From positions 38,753,501-38,817,500 of the forward strand of contig CM076152.1 of NCBI GenBank assembly GCA_038025085.1: 64,000 bases of DNA, given 5' to 3'. A model generated the notes under the pieces. It was not told where the DNA came from, made no database searches, and was given only the letters and a program-made list of their open reading frames with translations. The DNA comes from Tetragonia tetragonoides (lineage: Eukaryota > Streptophyta > Magnoliopsida > Caryophyllales > Aizoaceae). This document shows, piece after piece, positions 1 through 10,123 of the stretch. The translations under genes and the position numbers were made by a program. Positions within the stretch are counted from its first letter, which is position 1. Each line of letters starts with the position of its first letter.

Positions 1-1058
1 GACTCATGCTAACTCAAATGTTCATGGGTAAAAACCTGATACGACCCTAATTAACTCAATTCGCATACTCGAACACGAGAAAAGAATTTAAACTACATAT
101 GACAAAATTTGATCCGAGAACCTGATTCATACTGACCTAAAAAATTTAGGATCTCATTCCTAATTGAAATCTTCATATTTTTCCACCCCGAAAATCATGT
201 ATTGCCAAATGACCCCTACAGCCTGTTTGAAAGTTTTGGGTGGGAAGGGAAGAGAAGGGAATGAGGAGGAAGGGAAGAGAATGAAGGTGGAAATATTTAC
301 CTTGTTTGAGAGTTTAAGTAAGGCGAAAGGAGGGAAATGGAGGAGAACAAATAGTTGTCCTTAAAAATTCTCCTTCCCCTCCATTCTCCCTCAATTTGGG
401 GGGAACAAAAATTAAGTTAATGGAGGGGAACGGTTCCGGTCATTCCCCTTCCTTTCCCTCTATAAAAAAGCTGACAAACAAAATTTTTTGTTTTATTTCC
501 CCCTCATTCCCCAGTAGGTGAAATATGCACTCGGGTATGTGGTGCTTAATATGCCCATAGGTGCCACATCATTAATGATATTGGGCTTGACTTGAATAAA
601 AAAATAGACTTAACAATGTGGTATATTATGCTACATACACCTGAGTACATACAAAAATTTGCCCTTATTTCCCCCCTTCCTTAACTCCAAAAGAGGCTCT
701 TATTCTCTTGTTCAATGTTGAATACTCCCTCCAATTTTTTTGGGGTCAAAGTTTAATGAAAAATAATGAATATAATCAGCAGCTTTATACTCGTAGATTA
801 CTTACAATAAAAAACGGATCCGAATACGAATCTAATCACCAGATCATAATCACTCTGCTCACCCCTATAGGTAGGTATAAGGGTATATACAATCAACGTA
901 GCACTTGAATACAGGCTCCTACGGTACAGATTTCATTTCCCCTCAGCATCACATAAAAGGTTTAATGCCCAATTACTGGGAACAAGACTTACCATTTATA
1001 ACACAGCTATAATCAGCCTCCCTATTCATGTACTACATTTTTGCTTCTGAAAGACTAA
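1..1058. other. Non-coding left flank with purine-rich fold-back
   Basis: No gene is supported. About 238-345 is GA-rich, and matching CT-rich stretches at about 366-395, 441-465 and 497-515 could fold back on it. Between 515 and 665 is an AT-rich pair of imperfect inverted segments (GCACTCGGGTATGTGG near 529, and GTACTCAGGTGT-like on the other strand near 650). This looks like degraded MITE material, one element perhaps inside another, but no clear TSD was found. Confidence 0.3.
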
Positions 1059-1353
1059 GGGCCCGTTTAGCCTACCTTCTAGCAACTTCTCGTTCTCCTC
1101 CCAAATTTGTTCTTTTTGACCCCTTTTTATCCACTCCTCCCTCCATATCCAACTTCTAAGAAGTTGAAATAAAGCTACAATTGGACTAGAAGGAGAAGTT
1201 ACAAATTGTAGCTTCTCCTTCTCCATCCACTTCTAGCTTTATTTTAATTTCTTAGAAGTTGGAAATGGAGGGGAGAGTGGATAAAAAGGGGTGAACAAGA
1301 ACAAATTTGGGAGAAAAAGTTGAATTTATGGAAAAGCTAGGCCAAACGGGCCC
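1059..1353. mobile_element. MITE, PIF/Harbinger (Tourist)-like
   Basis: The ends are inverted: GGGCCCGTTTAGCCT at the left and its near-complement AGGCCAAACGGGCCC at the right. Both are flanked by a 3-bp TAA (1056-1058 and 1354-1356), the TSD type expected of PIF/Harbinger elements. The 295-bp interior is itself a long imperfect palindrome: CT-rich at 1074-1140, and GA-rich in reverse at 1255-1330. It has no coding capacity. It lies just downstream of the WRKY-LRR gene's stop codon. Confidence 0.7.
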
Positions 1354-1586
1354 TAATCATTTATAGCACAGCTATAACCAACCATTATCTTTAGAGCTCC
1401 TACAATCAATGCAAAATCCTAACATCCAAATTGTCAAACATGGTGGTAATGCGATATAAGTGGACAATTAAATGAACAAGATCACTTAACTAAAACAACA
1501 AATTGCCAAGTATTGGCTTTCAATTGATAACAATAAGAAGTTACACAGCTTGTAATCATACAGTGAAAATGAAATAGTTGTATGTA

Positions 1587-3785
1587 TCACTTGACTTCAA
1601 TCTCTTTGTGGTCTATGAAGACGTTCGGAACACGCAAAATCTTACGCCAATCTTGCCCATCTTCGTTCGAGCAGCTTGAAGTAAGCAACGGGCACCCTTC
1701 AATAACCAATGTTTCAGCAGAAAGATTCTTCCCTGGCAAAGATGGAAGCATTGGGCAATTATTTATTTCCAAATATTTAACAGAATCAGAAGGGACGCCA
1801 AAAAGCCTTAAAAGAGGACAATCCTTTACTGTGATCTCAACCAGACGAGGAAAGTCACACTTCTGCGAGTCTCTCCATTCCTCCAACTGAAGCATGGAGA
1901 TAACTTCTAACTTCCGTAACTTTGGGAATGCAACATCATTGCCATCAGCAATTGCAATATCTTCGCAGGAATGAAAGTTGATGATCGTCACTGCAGTTAA
2001 TTCATATAAGCTGAGGGATTTGAGCGATGGTAGATGGCCTAAAGATGGTAGCAGCGGACAGTTTTCACACTTGAAGAGGGTGATACTCACAAGATTGACA
2101 AAGGACGGATCACTCATCCAGTTTGGAAATGTGGAACCTCCAAAACAACGTATCTGCAACTCTATGAGGTTAGTGTGTGGCCTCAGATGTTTGATGATCT
2201 CATCATGTCTGACATTTCCACGTTTCTTGTGACTCCAACGAAGTTCCAGCTTCTCGAGTCGTTGCTTGTTACTCAGATTGGCCTCCTTAGCCTCGTCTGA
2301 GCTTGTGACATTTTCGAGCCTTGAGAGGCAAAATCTTCCTGTAAGGCCAACCATGTTCTTCAGCTCTTCCACAGTACAACCACATCCAACACCAACTGGG
2401 AATTCCGACAAAGTGTGAAGGGTAGTAAGTGCCCCCATTCCTGGGGGAATCGAACGTAAGCAGCAAGGGGTATCAAACTCAAGATGTCTTAAGCTAGTCA
2501 ACTTTCTCATGCCTTTAGGCAAGGCATTGAGGCGGGTACATTTGTGGAGTTTCAAGGTTTGTAGATGATGAAGACGGTCTACGGTTTCTGGCAATTGTTT
2601 GATAAGGGTGTCAGAAAGATCAAGATAACGCAGGCATGTGGCATTGCCAATGGAACTTGGCAGCTCTAACAATCGATTGCCACTCAAGTCCAAGATCTCC
2701 AAGTGCTTCAACGATATGAAGAAATCGTAAGGTAAATGCTCAAAACAAGACCCATGATCCCACAGGAACAACAGGGCCCTCATATCTGTATGTCTTTTAA
2801 GCACCTCAGGATCAATTAAGGAGGACTGTGGCAGCACCGTTACATAACAAGGTTTTCCTTCGTTGTATGAAGAAACAGGTGTCGAGTTTCCAGCCTCCAC
2901 CTTAACATGGTTGATTCTTGATGATATTTCACTATCAAGAGTGAATTTGTTGATCTTATACCACACCTTCCCAGAGGAAGGATCTTCTCTTGAGATGGAG
3001 ATGACGCTCTTGGATACTGGAAGTTCCATATAATAAATACCAAGTGCCATCCATTGTTGGATAAGCTTATCCTCGTCAATTTCATAACCCTCGGGGAAGA
3101 TAGACCAATAAAGCAGACTATTTAAGTAGTCATCTTCGGGTGCCCAGAGGTGACGGGCTTCATCATCATCAGCTGAGTAAGTCGCATAGCTCGGATGGCC
3201 AATATCATCATCCACATTGCTGGCACCAATCAAGAGACCCCTCACCGTCCGAGCCACCCAACTCATCGACAAAATTGGGAAATCGGCATTGGAATCATAG
3301 GAAGCAAATTGACAAAAATCATCCTCAGTAGACGATTCTGTATAGCTCGGATGGAAAAAATCATTATCCATAATGGAGGTAGAGGAATTCTCCGATGTAG
3401 CATCAGAATCAGTCGACCTGGAGGATAGCTGTCGTGTTAACAAGGGAGGGCCAGGGGGAAGAGAAAGATGGGCGGCTGAGGTTAAGCATGAGGATGAGGA
3501 TATTGATGTTCTGGTATTTACTGGCATGGGGTGATTATGGATACCCGTGTAGATAATTTTTTTTGTGATTTTGCCAATTAATGACCTAGAAATACTCTTT
3601 TCCACAGCACAGTTGGGATATGTACACTTGTAGAAAAACCATTTCTTCCCTCTTTTGCGTAATGTTACCCTTCGCCTTTCCCTCCAGTCGTACCCATCAT
3701 CCCCATCCCCATCCCCCTCCCCGTACCTGTTTTCATAACTTTCATAGAAACTCTGGTCATTGCCCTGATTGTTATTTTCAGCCAT
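1587..3785 (-). CDS. WRKY-like domain fused to winged helix and LRRs (NLR-derived, no NB-ARC)
   Basis: A 732-residue intact single-exon reading frame. Residues 30-87 are a WRKY domain. DGYDW leads in; the usual WRKYGQK heptad is replaced by WRERRRV (34-40); the zinc ligands are complete (C54, C59, H83, H85, spacing C-X4-C-X23-H-X-H); and the distance from W34 to C54 equals that of canonical domains. A basic run (RRRVTLRKRGKKW) could be a nuclear signal. Residues 95-215 are a Ser/Asp-rich linker. Residues 218-250 match the end of an NLR winged helix (SIFPEGYEIDEDKLIQQWMA). LRRs run from about 335 to 715 and end in the typical NLR tail (GQDWRKI..VPNVFID). No coiled coil, P-loop, kinase-2, GLPL or MHD motif is present. 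WRKY and LRR assignments are from family knowledge. A role as decoy sensor paired with the divergent CNL at 4812 is inference. Loss of the heptad suggests that DNA binding is impaired. Confidence 0.9.
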   Translation of the reverse strand: MAENNNQGNDQSFYESYENRYGEGDGDGDDGYDWRERRRVTLRKRGKKWFFYKCTYPNCAVEKSISRSLIGKITKKIIYTGIHNHPMPVNTRTSISSSSCLTSAAHLSLPPGPPLLTRQLSSRSTDSDATSENSSTSIMDNDFFHPSYTESSTEDDFCQFASYDSNADFPILSMSWVARTVRGLLIGASNVDDDIGHPSYATYSADDDEARHLWAPEDDYLNSLLYWSIFPEGYEIDEDKLIQQWMALGIYYMELPVSKSVISISREDPSSGKVWYKINKFTLDSEISSRINHVKVEAGNSTPVSSYNEGKPCYVTVLPQSSLIDPEVLKRHTDMRALLFLWDHGSCFEHLPYDFFISLKHLEILDLSGNRLLELPSSIGNATCLRYLDLSDTLIKQLPETVDRLHHLQTLKLHKCTRLNALPKGMRKLTSLRHLEFDTPCCLRSIPPGMGALTTLHTLSEFPVGVGCGCTVEELKNMVGLTGRFCLSRLENVTSSDEAKEANLSNKQRLEKLELRWSHKKRGNVRHDEIIKHLRPHTNLIELQIRCFGGSTFPNWMSDPSFVNLVSITLFKCENCPLLPSLGHLPSLKSLSLYELTAVTIINFHSCEDIAIADGNDVAFPKLRKLEVISMLQLEEWRDSQKCDFPRLVEITVKDCPLLRLFGVPSDSVKYLEINNCPMLPSLPGKNLSAETLVIEGCPLLTSSCSNEDGQDWRKILRVPNVFIDHKEIEVK

Positions 3786-4105
3786 TACCTTGAGTTTCTA
3801 ATGATATTCCTATCCTGAAAATCACGTTGAACACCAAAATAATTACAATCGTTCAACTCTGACAATGATAAAGTGCAGTAAATCAATCAAAAGCCTTAAG
3901 AAATTGAGGAGTATATAGTTACAAAGACACTCACTTACAGAACAAAGAGAGGAAATAAAAACATACCTCAGAAATTCAGTGATCTGTCGTGGCTTTGGTG
4001 ACCGCAAGACTTGCTTTATCCCCAAAATCAATGGCAAGTTGGCTATTTGAAGTAAACAGCAACAATTCTTCAAGATTCAACTGTTTTTGAGCTGCAAATT
4101 TTCAA
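3786..4105 (-). other. 5' UTR of the WRKY-LRR gene: intron and upstream exon
   Basis: On the minus strand a donor CTGAG|GTATGT lies at 3967/3966 and an acceptor ATTTTCAG at 3815, giving a 152-bp intron in the 5' UTR. The exon from 3967 to roughly 4105 is conserved in sequence at 9293-9420, 18872-18975 and 23776-23880. This supports a real transcribed leader shared by the family. The transcription start is not determined. Confidence 0.55.
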
Positions 4106-4811
4106 ATGAACATGTGGGTCTTTGATTTTCACAAAAAAAATTGATTTACTAGGTGACCTCAGTGATGGCCCAGGCTAGCTCCCACTATGATATGCAAGTT
4201 GTCCACCACTACCATGCATGGACTAAGTCCACACATGATTTTGTGGAGCAGAGCTCTTGCATAAAAGCCAAACTTGACTTGGTAACTAGATATTTTATCA
4301 AAGGTTTCTTAGAACTTTCATGCTTTAAAAAAAAAAAAAAACATTTTGAAATGCATTTAAAAAAAAAAAAAAAAGTTTTTTGTGGGTCTTTCGGAAACAG
4401 TCTCTCTTCTAGGCGACTAGTTAGGGGTAAGACTGCGTACATCTGGACCTCCCCAGACCCCGCCCTAGGCGGGATACTTACTGGGCTGTTGTTGTTGTTG
4501 TTGTTGTTGTTTCTTAGAACTTTCCGAAATACCAGCCTTTGATTTGTTCCTCCACCTTCTCCCCTGGCCCTGGGCAACAACACCAGTAGGTCCAGTACTA
4601 CACCGACTGGCACCACAACAATTCAAGCCTACTTGAAAAGTCATCGTAACAGTTTTGTAGATAAGAGAAGAACAGACCCTTACTCTTAGATTCTTAGTGC
4701 CACACAGGAATAAATTGAAAAATTAACCCTTGCAATACGAAAAGTGCTACCCATCTCCAATTCTCTTAGACAGACACACACACAAACAGTCTCTCTCAGT
4801 TTGCTACAGTT
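4106..4811. promoter_or_regulatory. Divergent promoter region between WRKY-LRR and CNL1
   Basis: About 0.7 kb separates the upstream exon of the minus-strand WRKY-LRR gene from the ATG of the plus-strand CNL, so both promoters must lie here. It holds two A-runs (4327-4340 and 4360-4374), a SINE 3' end at 4425-4511, and a CA/CT-rich leader (about 4770-4800) just before the CNL ATG. The corresponding interval before CNL2 (9421-10123) has the same length and also holds a SINE 3' end. No specific factor site is claimed. Confidence 0.5.
4425..4511 (+). mobile_element. SINE 3' end with (TTG)n tail
   Basis: The stretch GTAAGACTGCGTACATCTGG, then CCTCCCCAGACCC and a GGGCTGTTGTTG... tail, matches the conserved 3' region of tRNA-derived plant SINEs of the TS/Au type. 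The internal promoter end is not recognisable, so this is a fragment. Related fragments lie at 9688 and 13288. Confidence 0.6.
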
Positions 4812-7679
4812 ATGGCCTTACAAATCTTTACTGAGGCTATTGTTTCCTCTTTGTTGCAAGATCTCATAGAAAAAATCAAAACTTCCACCTATAATCAAAT
4901 GTGCCACGCCTTTTCAGATGTTGAGCCGAAGCTGAAAACGCTAGAGAGAAGCTATACTAGAGTTCAGTCGCTGCTTGATAACATAGATGGGTGGGACCTG
5001 GTGACCAGCAAGCCCCACAGAGACTGGGCAGGCGATGCCATGAGAGCTTGCTATGATATGGAAGATGTAACAGCAGATATCATGGTTGAGCATAAGAAGA
5101 CAGTGAATGCCTTGTCATACCTGAAAAACTGGGTCCTGTCTCGTGAAATCAATGAGTTGCAGAGCAATCTGGATCAAGTATTGGTCGAGGCATCAGACTT
5201 TGTTATGCCTGGTCAGAGGAGCACTCTGCCAACCATTAACACAGTGGCAAGAGAGCCTGTGTTTGTATCAGTCAATTCAAAGATGTTCAAGAGGGAGAGG
5301 GAAATGAAAGTGATTATAGATATGCTGCTGCGTACAACAAGCAGCAGCATCATCTCAATTGAAGGCATGTTCGGACTTGGCAAAACTATGCTTGCTCAAA
5401 TGGTCAAGGCCGATTCACGAATCCAGCATCACTTCGACCGAATCTTCTGGGTTTCAGTGTCGGGAGACTTCGATCTATCAAAGATCATAAGCTCAATAGT
5501 GATCCAGGCCCAGAAGCCGGAGCAAATTAATGAGCAACAGTTCACAAGAATGTTTCAGGATCTTTGTATGGGGAAAAGGGTCCTTATCGTGCTAGATGAT
5601 GTGCACAGAATTACGAGGCCCCAAGAGTGGGAGATGTTCCAATATTCCCTCGATCCCATCAGTACGTTCAGTGTCCTCATCACCACTCGTAATCCAAAAG
5701 TTACTAGAAACGTAGGTTCTCTTGGTAACATCCTCGTTGTTCCACTTTACTTGCAATTGCTGTCAGACGAAGATTGCAGATCTTTGCTACTCGGCAGAAC
5801 ACTCTCAAATAGAGTAGACAACCCTTCCAAGCGAAGGTGTTGTACCTGGGAGAAGACAGCACTTGGAATAGCTCAGAAATTATGCAAAGGCTTACCTTTG
5901 GTGGCGGATATCATCAGACTCCATCCCACCTTTGCGGATGAGGATAGATGGAGTAACATGTCGTCCAGAAACTTATGGGACATTCCGGCATTCAAGCAAC
6001 AGATCTTCCCAGCTTTCAAATTGGATTATTTAGATCTTCCTAAAGCTCTGAAGCATTGTTTCCGTTATCTCTCATTGTTCCCCAGCAACTTCAAATATAT
6101 AAAGGAAGATCTGGTCCAATTATGGATGGCAGAGGGCTTCATTGTACCCGGGGTTGCAGGAGAGCCACACCGCCGAAGCTTAGTTGAAATAGGCTATGAG
6201 TACATCGATGAGCTGATGTCAAGATCTATCCTTCAAATTTACAACCCATTTGACAAAGAGCCAGAGCCACAGGTCTTTAAAATGCATGAATTCATACACC
6301 GCTATTCCCAATATGTCAGTTCTGACATTTACTTGCGGCTTGACAAAAAATTTGTTGATGCTCAGTCTTCAGCTAACAGAGCTATGCCACTTTCAACCGA
6401 TATTTCAACCACGTGGTACAAAAAAGTTCGGCATATGTCTCTTCTTAGCCCAACCATTAGTCCGTCAATATTGAAAGATCTGGAAAAATGCAAGGCCCTG
6501 AGGACAATTGTTTCAGTACATCAGCACACATGTATTGACCCACTGAGCTACAAAGTTTTCCTCAATCTTCAATCCCTGCGAGTGCTCAGCTTGAGTCGCA
6601 CTGATATTAGCAAGTTGCCAGAATCAATAGGTAACTTAAAACATCTTCAGCTGCTAGATGTCTCTAAGACAAACATCAAAGACTTGCCTCTAGCCACTGC
6701 TCACTTGCATAGATTAAAGGTCCTTAAACTTAAGGACTGTCCTGAACTTCTCCGGCTGCCAAAAGATACCAAAAAGTTGACTGACCTACTGCATCTTGAG
6801 GTGGATGGCACCAGTTTGTCTAGTATGCCACCAAAGATAGGAAAGTTAAGAAACCTCCAAACACTTTCTGTGTTTATCGTGGGGGATGAAAACGGGTATT
6901 TGATCACAGAATTGAGGAATATGAAGCACCTAAGAGGGTCAATATGCCTCAAGAATCTCGAAAACATTTCAGCTTATAAACAGGCCAGGGAAGCAATGTT
7001 GACCAACAAGTCATCACTACGAAAGTTGAAGCTTGAATGGGACAATAGCTCTGTAGATCAATCAGTAGCAGAAGAAGTCCTTAACGGACTTGAACCTCAT
7101 GAAAATCTGGAAGCACTACAAGTGATCGGATATGATGGTAATCAATTTCCCAGTTGGCTCAGAAGCCCAGAATGCAGACTCAAAAGCATTTACTTACAAG
7201 AATGCCACGTATGCAGCATGTTGCCACCACTAGGACAACTTCCAAACCTTGTGGATCTGCATATACAAGAAATGCATGGTGTAAAATATGTGGACCACCA
7301 CTTTTCAGGAGGTGCACTTTCAGGTTTTCCAGAATTAGTGTCACTGAAATTCCAAGACATGATGAAACTTGAGAGGTGGGAAGGACTGCAAGCCACTCAA
7401 ATGCCTCACCTTCGTGAACTCATGATCACGGATTGCCCACAATTGGTTGCTCTGCCTTCACTGTACCAGCTTACTTCTTTGAAAACTTTGGAGATATGTG
7501 ATTGCCCTGTATTGCAGTCACTACCAGAGGAAGGTCTTCCCTGGTCACTTGAATCATTGCTTATAGTAGGAAGTGATTTGGTGCAGCAGCGTTGTCAGCC
7601 TGAACAAGGTGCAGATTGGGACAAGATCAAAACGGTACCCAAGGTTGTCATTGATTTTGTGGTTTTAACGACTAGGTAA
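4812..7679 (+). CDS. CC-NB-ARC-LRR immune receptor (CNL1)
   Basis: A 955-residue intact, intronless CNL. Residues 1-130 are an Rx-type coiled coil with an EDVID-like YDMEDVTAD at 81-89. NB-ARC motifs follow: P-loop GMFGLGKT (185-192), FWVSVSGDFD (RNBS-A, 212-221), kinase-2 LIVLDDVH (258-265; the usual final W is H), RNBS-B VLITTRN (288-294), GLPLV (360-364), RNBS-D-like CFRYLSLFP (416-424), winged helix LVQLWMAEGFI (434-444), and MHE at 491-493 in place of MHD. LRRs fill about 530-920 (for example LQSLRVLSLSRTDISKLPES), followed by a GADWDKI..VPKVVID tail. The family acts as a nucleotide-switched cytoplasmic or nuclear receptor that triggers cell death on pathogen recognition. It is transcribed head to head with the WRKY-LRR gene, which suggests it is the executor of a pair (inference). 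Start: first ATG after the leader, at the same place as in CNL2. Confidence 0.95.
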   Translation: MALQIFTEAIVSSLLQDLIEKIKTSTYNQMCHAFSDVEPKLKTLERSYTRVQSLLDNIDGWDLVTSKPHRDWAGDAMRACYDMEDVTADIMVEHKKTVNALSYLKNWVLSREINELQSNLDQVLVEASDFVMPGQRSTLPTINTVAREPVFVSVNSKMFKREREMKVIIDMLLRTTSSSIISIEGMFGLGKTMLAQMVKADSRIQHHFDRIFWVSVSGDFDLSKIISSIVIQAQKPEQINEQQFTRMFQDLCMGKRVLIVLDDVHRITRPQEWEMFQYSLDPISTFSVLITTRNPKVTRNVGSLGNILVVPLYLQLLSDEDCRSLLLGRTLSNRVDNPSKRRCCTWEKTALGIAQKLCKGLPLVADIIRLHPTFADEDRWSNMSSRNLWDIPAFKQQIFPAFKLDYLDLPKALKHCFRYLSLFPSNFKYIKEDLVQLWMAEGFIVPGVAGEPHRRSLVEIGYEYIDELMSRSILQIYNPFDKEPEPQVFKMHEFIHRYSQYVSSDIYLRLDKKFVDAQSSANRAMPLSTDISTTWYKKVRHMSLLSPTISPSILKDLEKCKALRTIVSVHQHTCIDPLSYKVFLNLQSLRVLSLSRTDISKLPESIGNLKHLQLLDVSKTNIKDLPLATAHLHRLKVLKLKDCPELLRLPKDTKKLTDLLHLEVDGTSLSSMPPKIGKLRNLQTLSVFIVGDENGYLITELRNMKHLRGSICLKNLENISAYKQAREAMLTNKSSLRKLKLEWDNSSVDQSVAEEVLNGLEPHENLEALQVIGYDGNQFPSWLRSPECRLKSIYLQECHVCSMLPPLGQLPNLVDLHIQEMHGVKYVDHHFSGGALSGFPELVSLKFQDMMKLERWEGLQATQMPHLRELMITDCPQLVALPSLYQLTSLKTLEICDCPVLQSLPEEGLPWSLESLLIVGSDLVQQRCQPEQGADWDKIKTVPKVVIDFVVLTTR

Positions 7680-8494
7680 AACCGTGAAAGCATCATAAGC
7701 ATTCCATTATAATTCATGAACCCTTTGAGTTTAGCAAAGTTTAGATTTCCATACACCTTTTCTGATTTCATCGTGCTTGAAAAATAAATTGCCACTTGCT
7801 GATTCTACGACTTTCAATCTACTTTACAACTGTTGTTAACACTTCTTGGTGGCAAGCAAAGCTCTTCCCTACCCCTCGTCTCTTTGTTATAAATTTATAT
7901 CAAAAACAACATTTATAAATCACACATAAAATCATATTATTTATGTTTTTTTCTTTTCTGGTACGATATGTAAGCTGTAATATTATTACCAAATGGCAAC
8001 GTAATACAATCACCCAAATTACTCTAGCTACTGGACAAAACAGTAGCAACCATACAAAATCTATCACTGACTACACACACCGCAAACGTATAACACTAAT
8101 ATTCTATTTGTCTTTCTTTACACATATGGGTTCTATATTCATCTGTGCACATTAGCAGGAGAATCTGAAATCTTCTGAGTGTAACTTAGCTGTATGATAA
8201 TCTCATAAACCATACGCGTGGAGGGAAATATATCTCAGAAAACCAAGTGATTTCTGTCCTTCTAAATGTGATCAAACAGCAAGTGAAAGCACATTTCTCC
8301 ATGTGTTGTACAGAAGATGTAGCAAAAAAATTTAGTCCGCAGTTGAGAAACATCAGCCCAACAGGAAGGAGGAGTAGTTTGGCTATATCAACATAATACA
8401 AGACTCAAGTATTTCTAAAAAAAATCCAATTGATTTAAAAGTTAATAAAAACAAGAAAGTTTGCAATCATGCAGTAAATATTCAAATATTCAAT
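7680..8494. other. Intergenic region downstream of CNL1
   Basis: AT-rich, with no supported gene, repeat or RNA. It separates two tail-to-tail transcripts: CNL1 on the plus strand and the degraded WRKY-LRR copy on the minus strand. Confidence 0.5.
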
Positions 8495-9045
8495 AGTTGT
8501 AAACTTCTCAGCTTAAGAACCTGGCATCTCATTGTGGCTTATTAAGATGTTTGGGACATGCAGAGTCTTATGCTAATCTTGCCCAACATCATTCAAGCAG
8601 CTTAAAGCAATCAACGGCCAACGTTCAATACTTCAATCACCAAAGTTTCAGTATAAAGATTTTTTCATAGACAAAGGTGGAAGCATCTGGCAATTATATT
8701 CCAAACACCAAATAGCCCCAGAAGAGAGACTAATTTGGGACAGATCATTACTCTGATCTCAAAAAGGCAATGAATTGTATTTACTGGCATGGGATGATTA
8801 CGTTACGGCTACCCTTGTAAATAATGTCTGTGATATGCTCATCTAATGACCTATCAATCTGCTTCTTCAAAGGAAAGAAAGGGTGTGAGTGTGAACACCT
8901 ACAGTAACTCCAATTAGCACCCTCAAATAATTTCATCTCTTCCATATTCAGAAGGGATTTTGGTTTTTGCCCTGATTGTTATTTTCAGCCTGAGGCTCAA
9001 AGATTGGCAACTCCTATTTCTCCCTTGCCTTGAAATTCTAATGAA
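8495..9045 (-). pseudogene. Deleted WRKY-LRR pseudogene
   Basis: A remnant of a second copy of the gene at 1587-3785. About 8510-8765 matches the DNA of that gene's 3' end (the LRR tail, with the same ordered words such as CTTGCCCA, CAGCTT and CCAAAGTTTCAG). About 8770-8990 matches its 5' end (TTTACTGGCATGGGRTGATTA, and TGCCCTGATTGTTATTTTCAGCC). The roughly 1.4 kb between, holding the linker, winged helix and most LRRs, is gone, as is the ATG. The minus-strand translation of the WRKY part includes KKQIDRSLDEHITDIIYKG, which is nearer to ordinary WRKY zinc-finger sequence than the intact gene's version. The second zinc cysteine and the final histidines are lost. It stands head to head with CNL2, exactly as the intact copy stands to CNL1. 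Confidence 0.8.
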
Positions 9046-9292
9046 ATTCCAACCCTGAATTACATGTTGGGCAAATAATAGTTTTATTCAATTTCACTTT
9101 CAGAGAACTAAAAAGGGAGTAAAAATCAAGCAAAAGGGCTTCAAAGTGTTGAACTTATTTTTCTTTTTAAGTTATAAAGATACTCGGTTTCAGTTGAAAG
9201 ATTGAACCTTTTTTGTTCTTACTAATAGTTACCAAACAATGATACAATATACTACTCGCTTGCAGCTGAAAGAGAGGGAATTGAAAGCTTAC

Positions 9293-9420
9293 CTCAGAAT
9301 TCCGGCTATAGTTCGTGAATTGGGTGACTCCAGCAAGATATTTGATTTAGCCCTGAAATCAATTATTCCAAGTTAGCTCTATTTTGAACTTACACAGAGA
9401 AACATCAACAATTATTCACT
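9293..9420 (-). other. Relic 5' UTR exon of the WRKY-LRR pseudogene
   Basis: The DNA matches the 5' exon at 3967-4105, including the donor (minus strand CTGAG|GTAAGC at 9293/9292) and the words GTGAATTGGGTGAC and ATTTAGCCC. It shows that the whole head-to-head unit, not only the CNL, was duplicated. Confidence 0.6.
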
Positions 9421-10123
9421 ACTATCCAGTGGTTTTGAGGATCAAATTTCTTCTTTACCATTCCAAAAGACAGAGCAAAACTCCCTAAGTAAGTAGAAAA
9501 TTCCAAGTGACCTCAAAAATGAATGAGTGATTTATTATTTTCGTGTAATAAATCCCTTTTGATGAAATAATTTCAGATTTCCAATTTATTTTGTTTTTTT
9601 GTAAACAACTTTTTTAGTAGCCTTGGAAGTTACAAGAAAACTGACCTTTTTTACTCAAATATACAAAAAAAAAAGAAAAAAAAAATTGGACATAACGCAG
9701 GTTGCATACATTTGAACGTCTCCGAACCTACCTTGACACTTTGATAGGACACAAGTCTACAATATTGAATATACCACAACAAAAGTACAAAACTCATTCC
9801 AAAGTTATGGATAAAAAAATTCATTTCACCGCAGAATAGTTGAATAAAATACTCTTACAGCCACTCATTTTACAGGTCAGATATTTTTTATGTCAGAGAC
9901 AACTCACACGGTTGAAAAAATGACCACACTTTCTGCCAAATATATTATTTTTATATAGAGGTGGGCTTCTTCTACAAACTTTCCACGACTTTTTCTGCGA
10001 ACTATCTTGAATCCCAACCTTGGATTGCACTAAGGGCACTAGTATCCCAACAGGTCAACACACAAAAATCCACCCACAGTTGTAAAATTGAAGACATCCG
10101 CTCTATCTCTGTGTTTGCTAGCT
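9421..10123. promoter_or_regulatory. Upstream region of CNL2 with degraded SINE
   Basis: About 0.7 kb between the relic leader exon and the CNL2 ATG, equal in length to the CNL1 promoter interval. About 9688-9760 (GCAGGTTGCATACATTTGAACGT and following) is a worn copy of the SINE 3' end seen at 4425, preceded by A-runs as there. Nothing else is recognised. Confidence 0.45.

Noticed and set aside
4209..4616. 135-codon minus frame in the divergent promoter
   Set aside because: It is made of poly-N, poly-F and SINE-tail sequence. Low complexity, no domain.
10088..10123. Upstream extension of CNL2 (12 codons)
   Set aside because: It begins with TTG. The ATG at 10124 aligns exactly with the CNL1 start.
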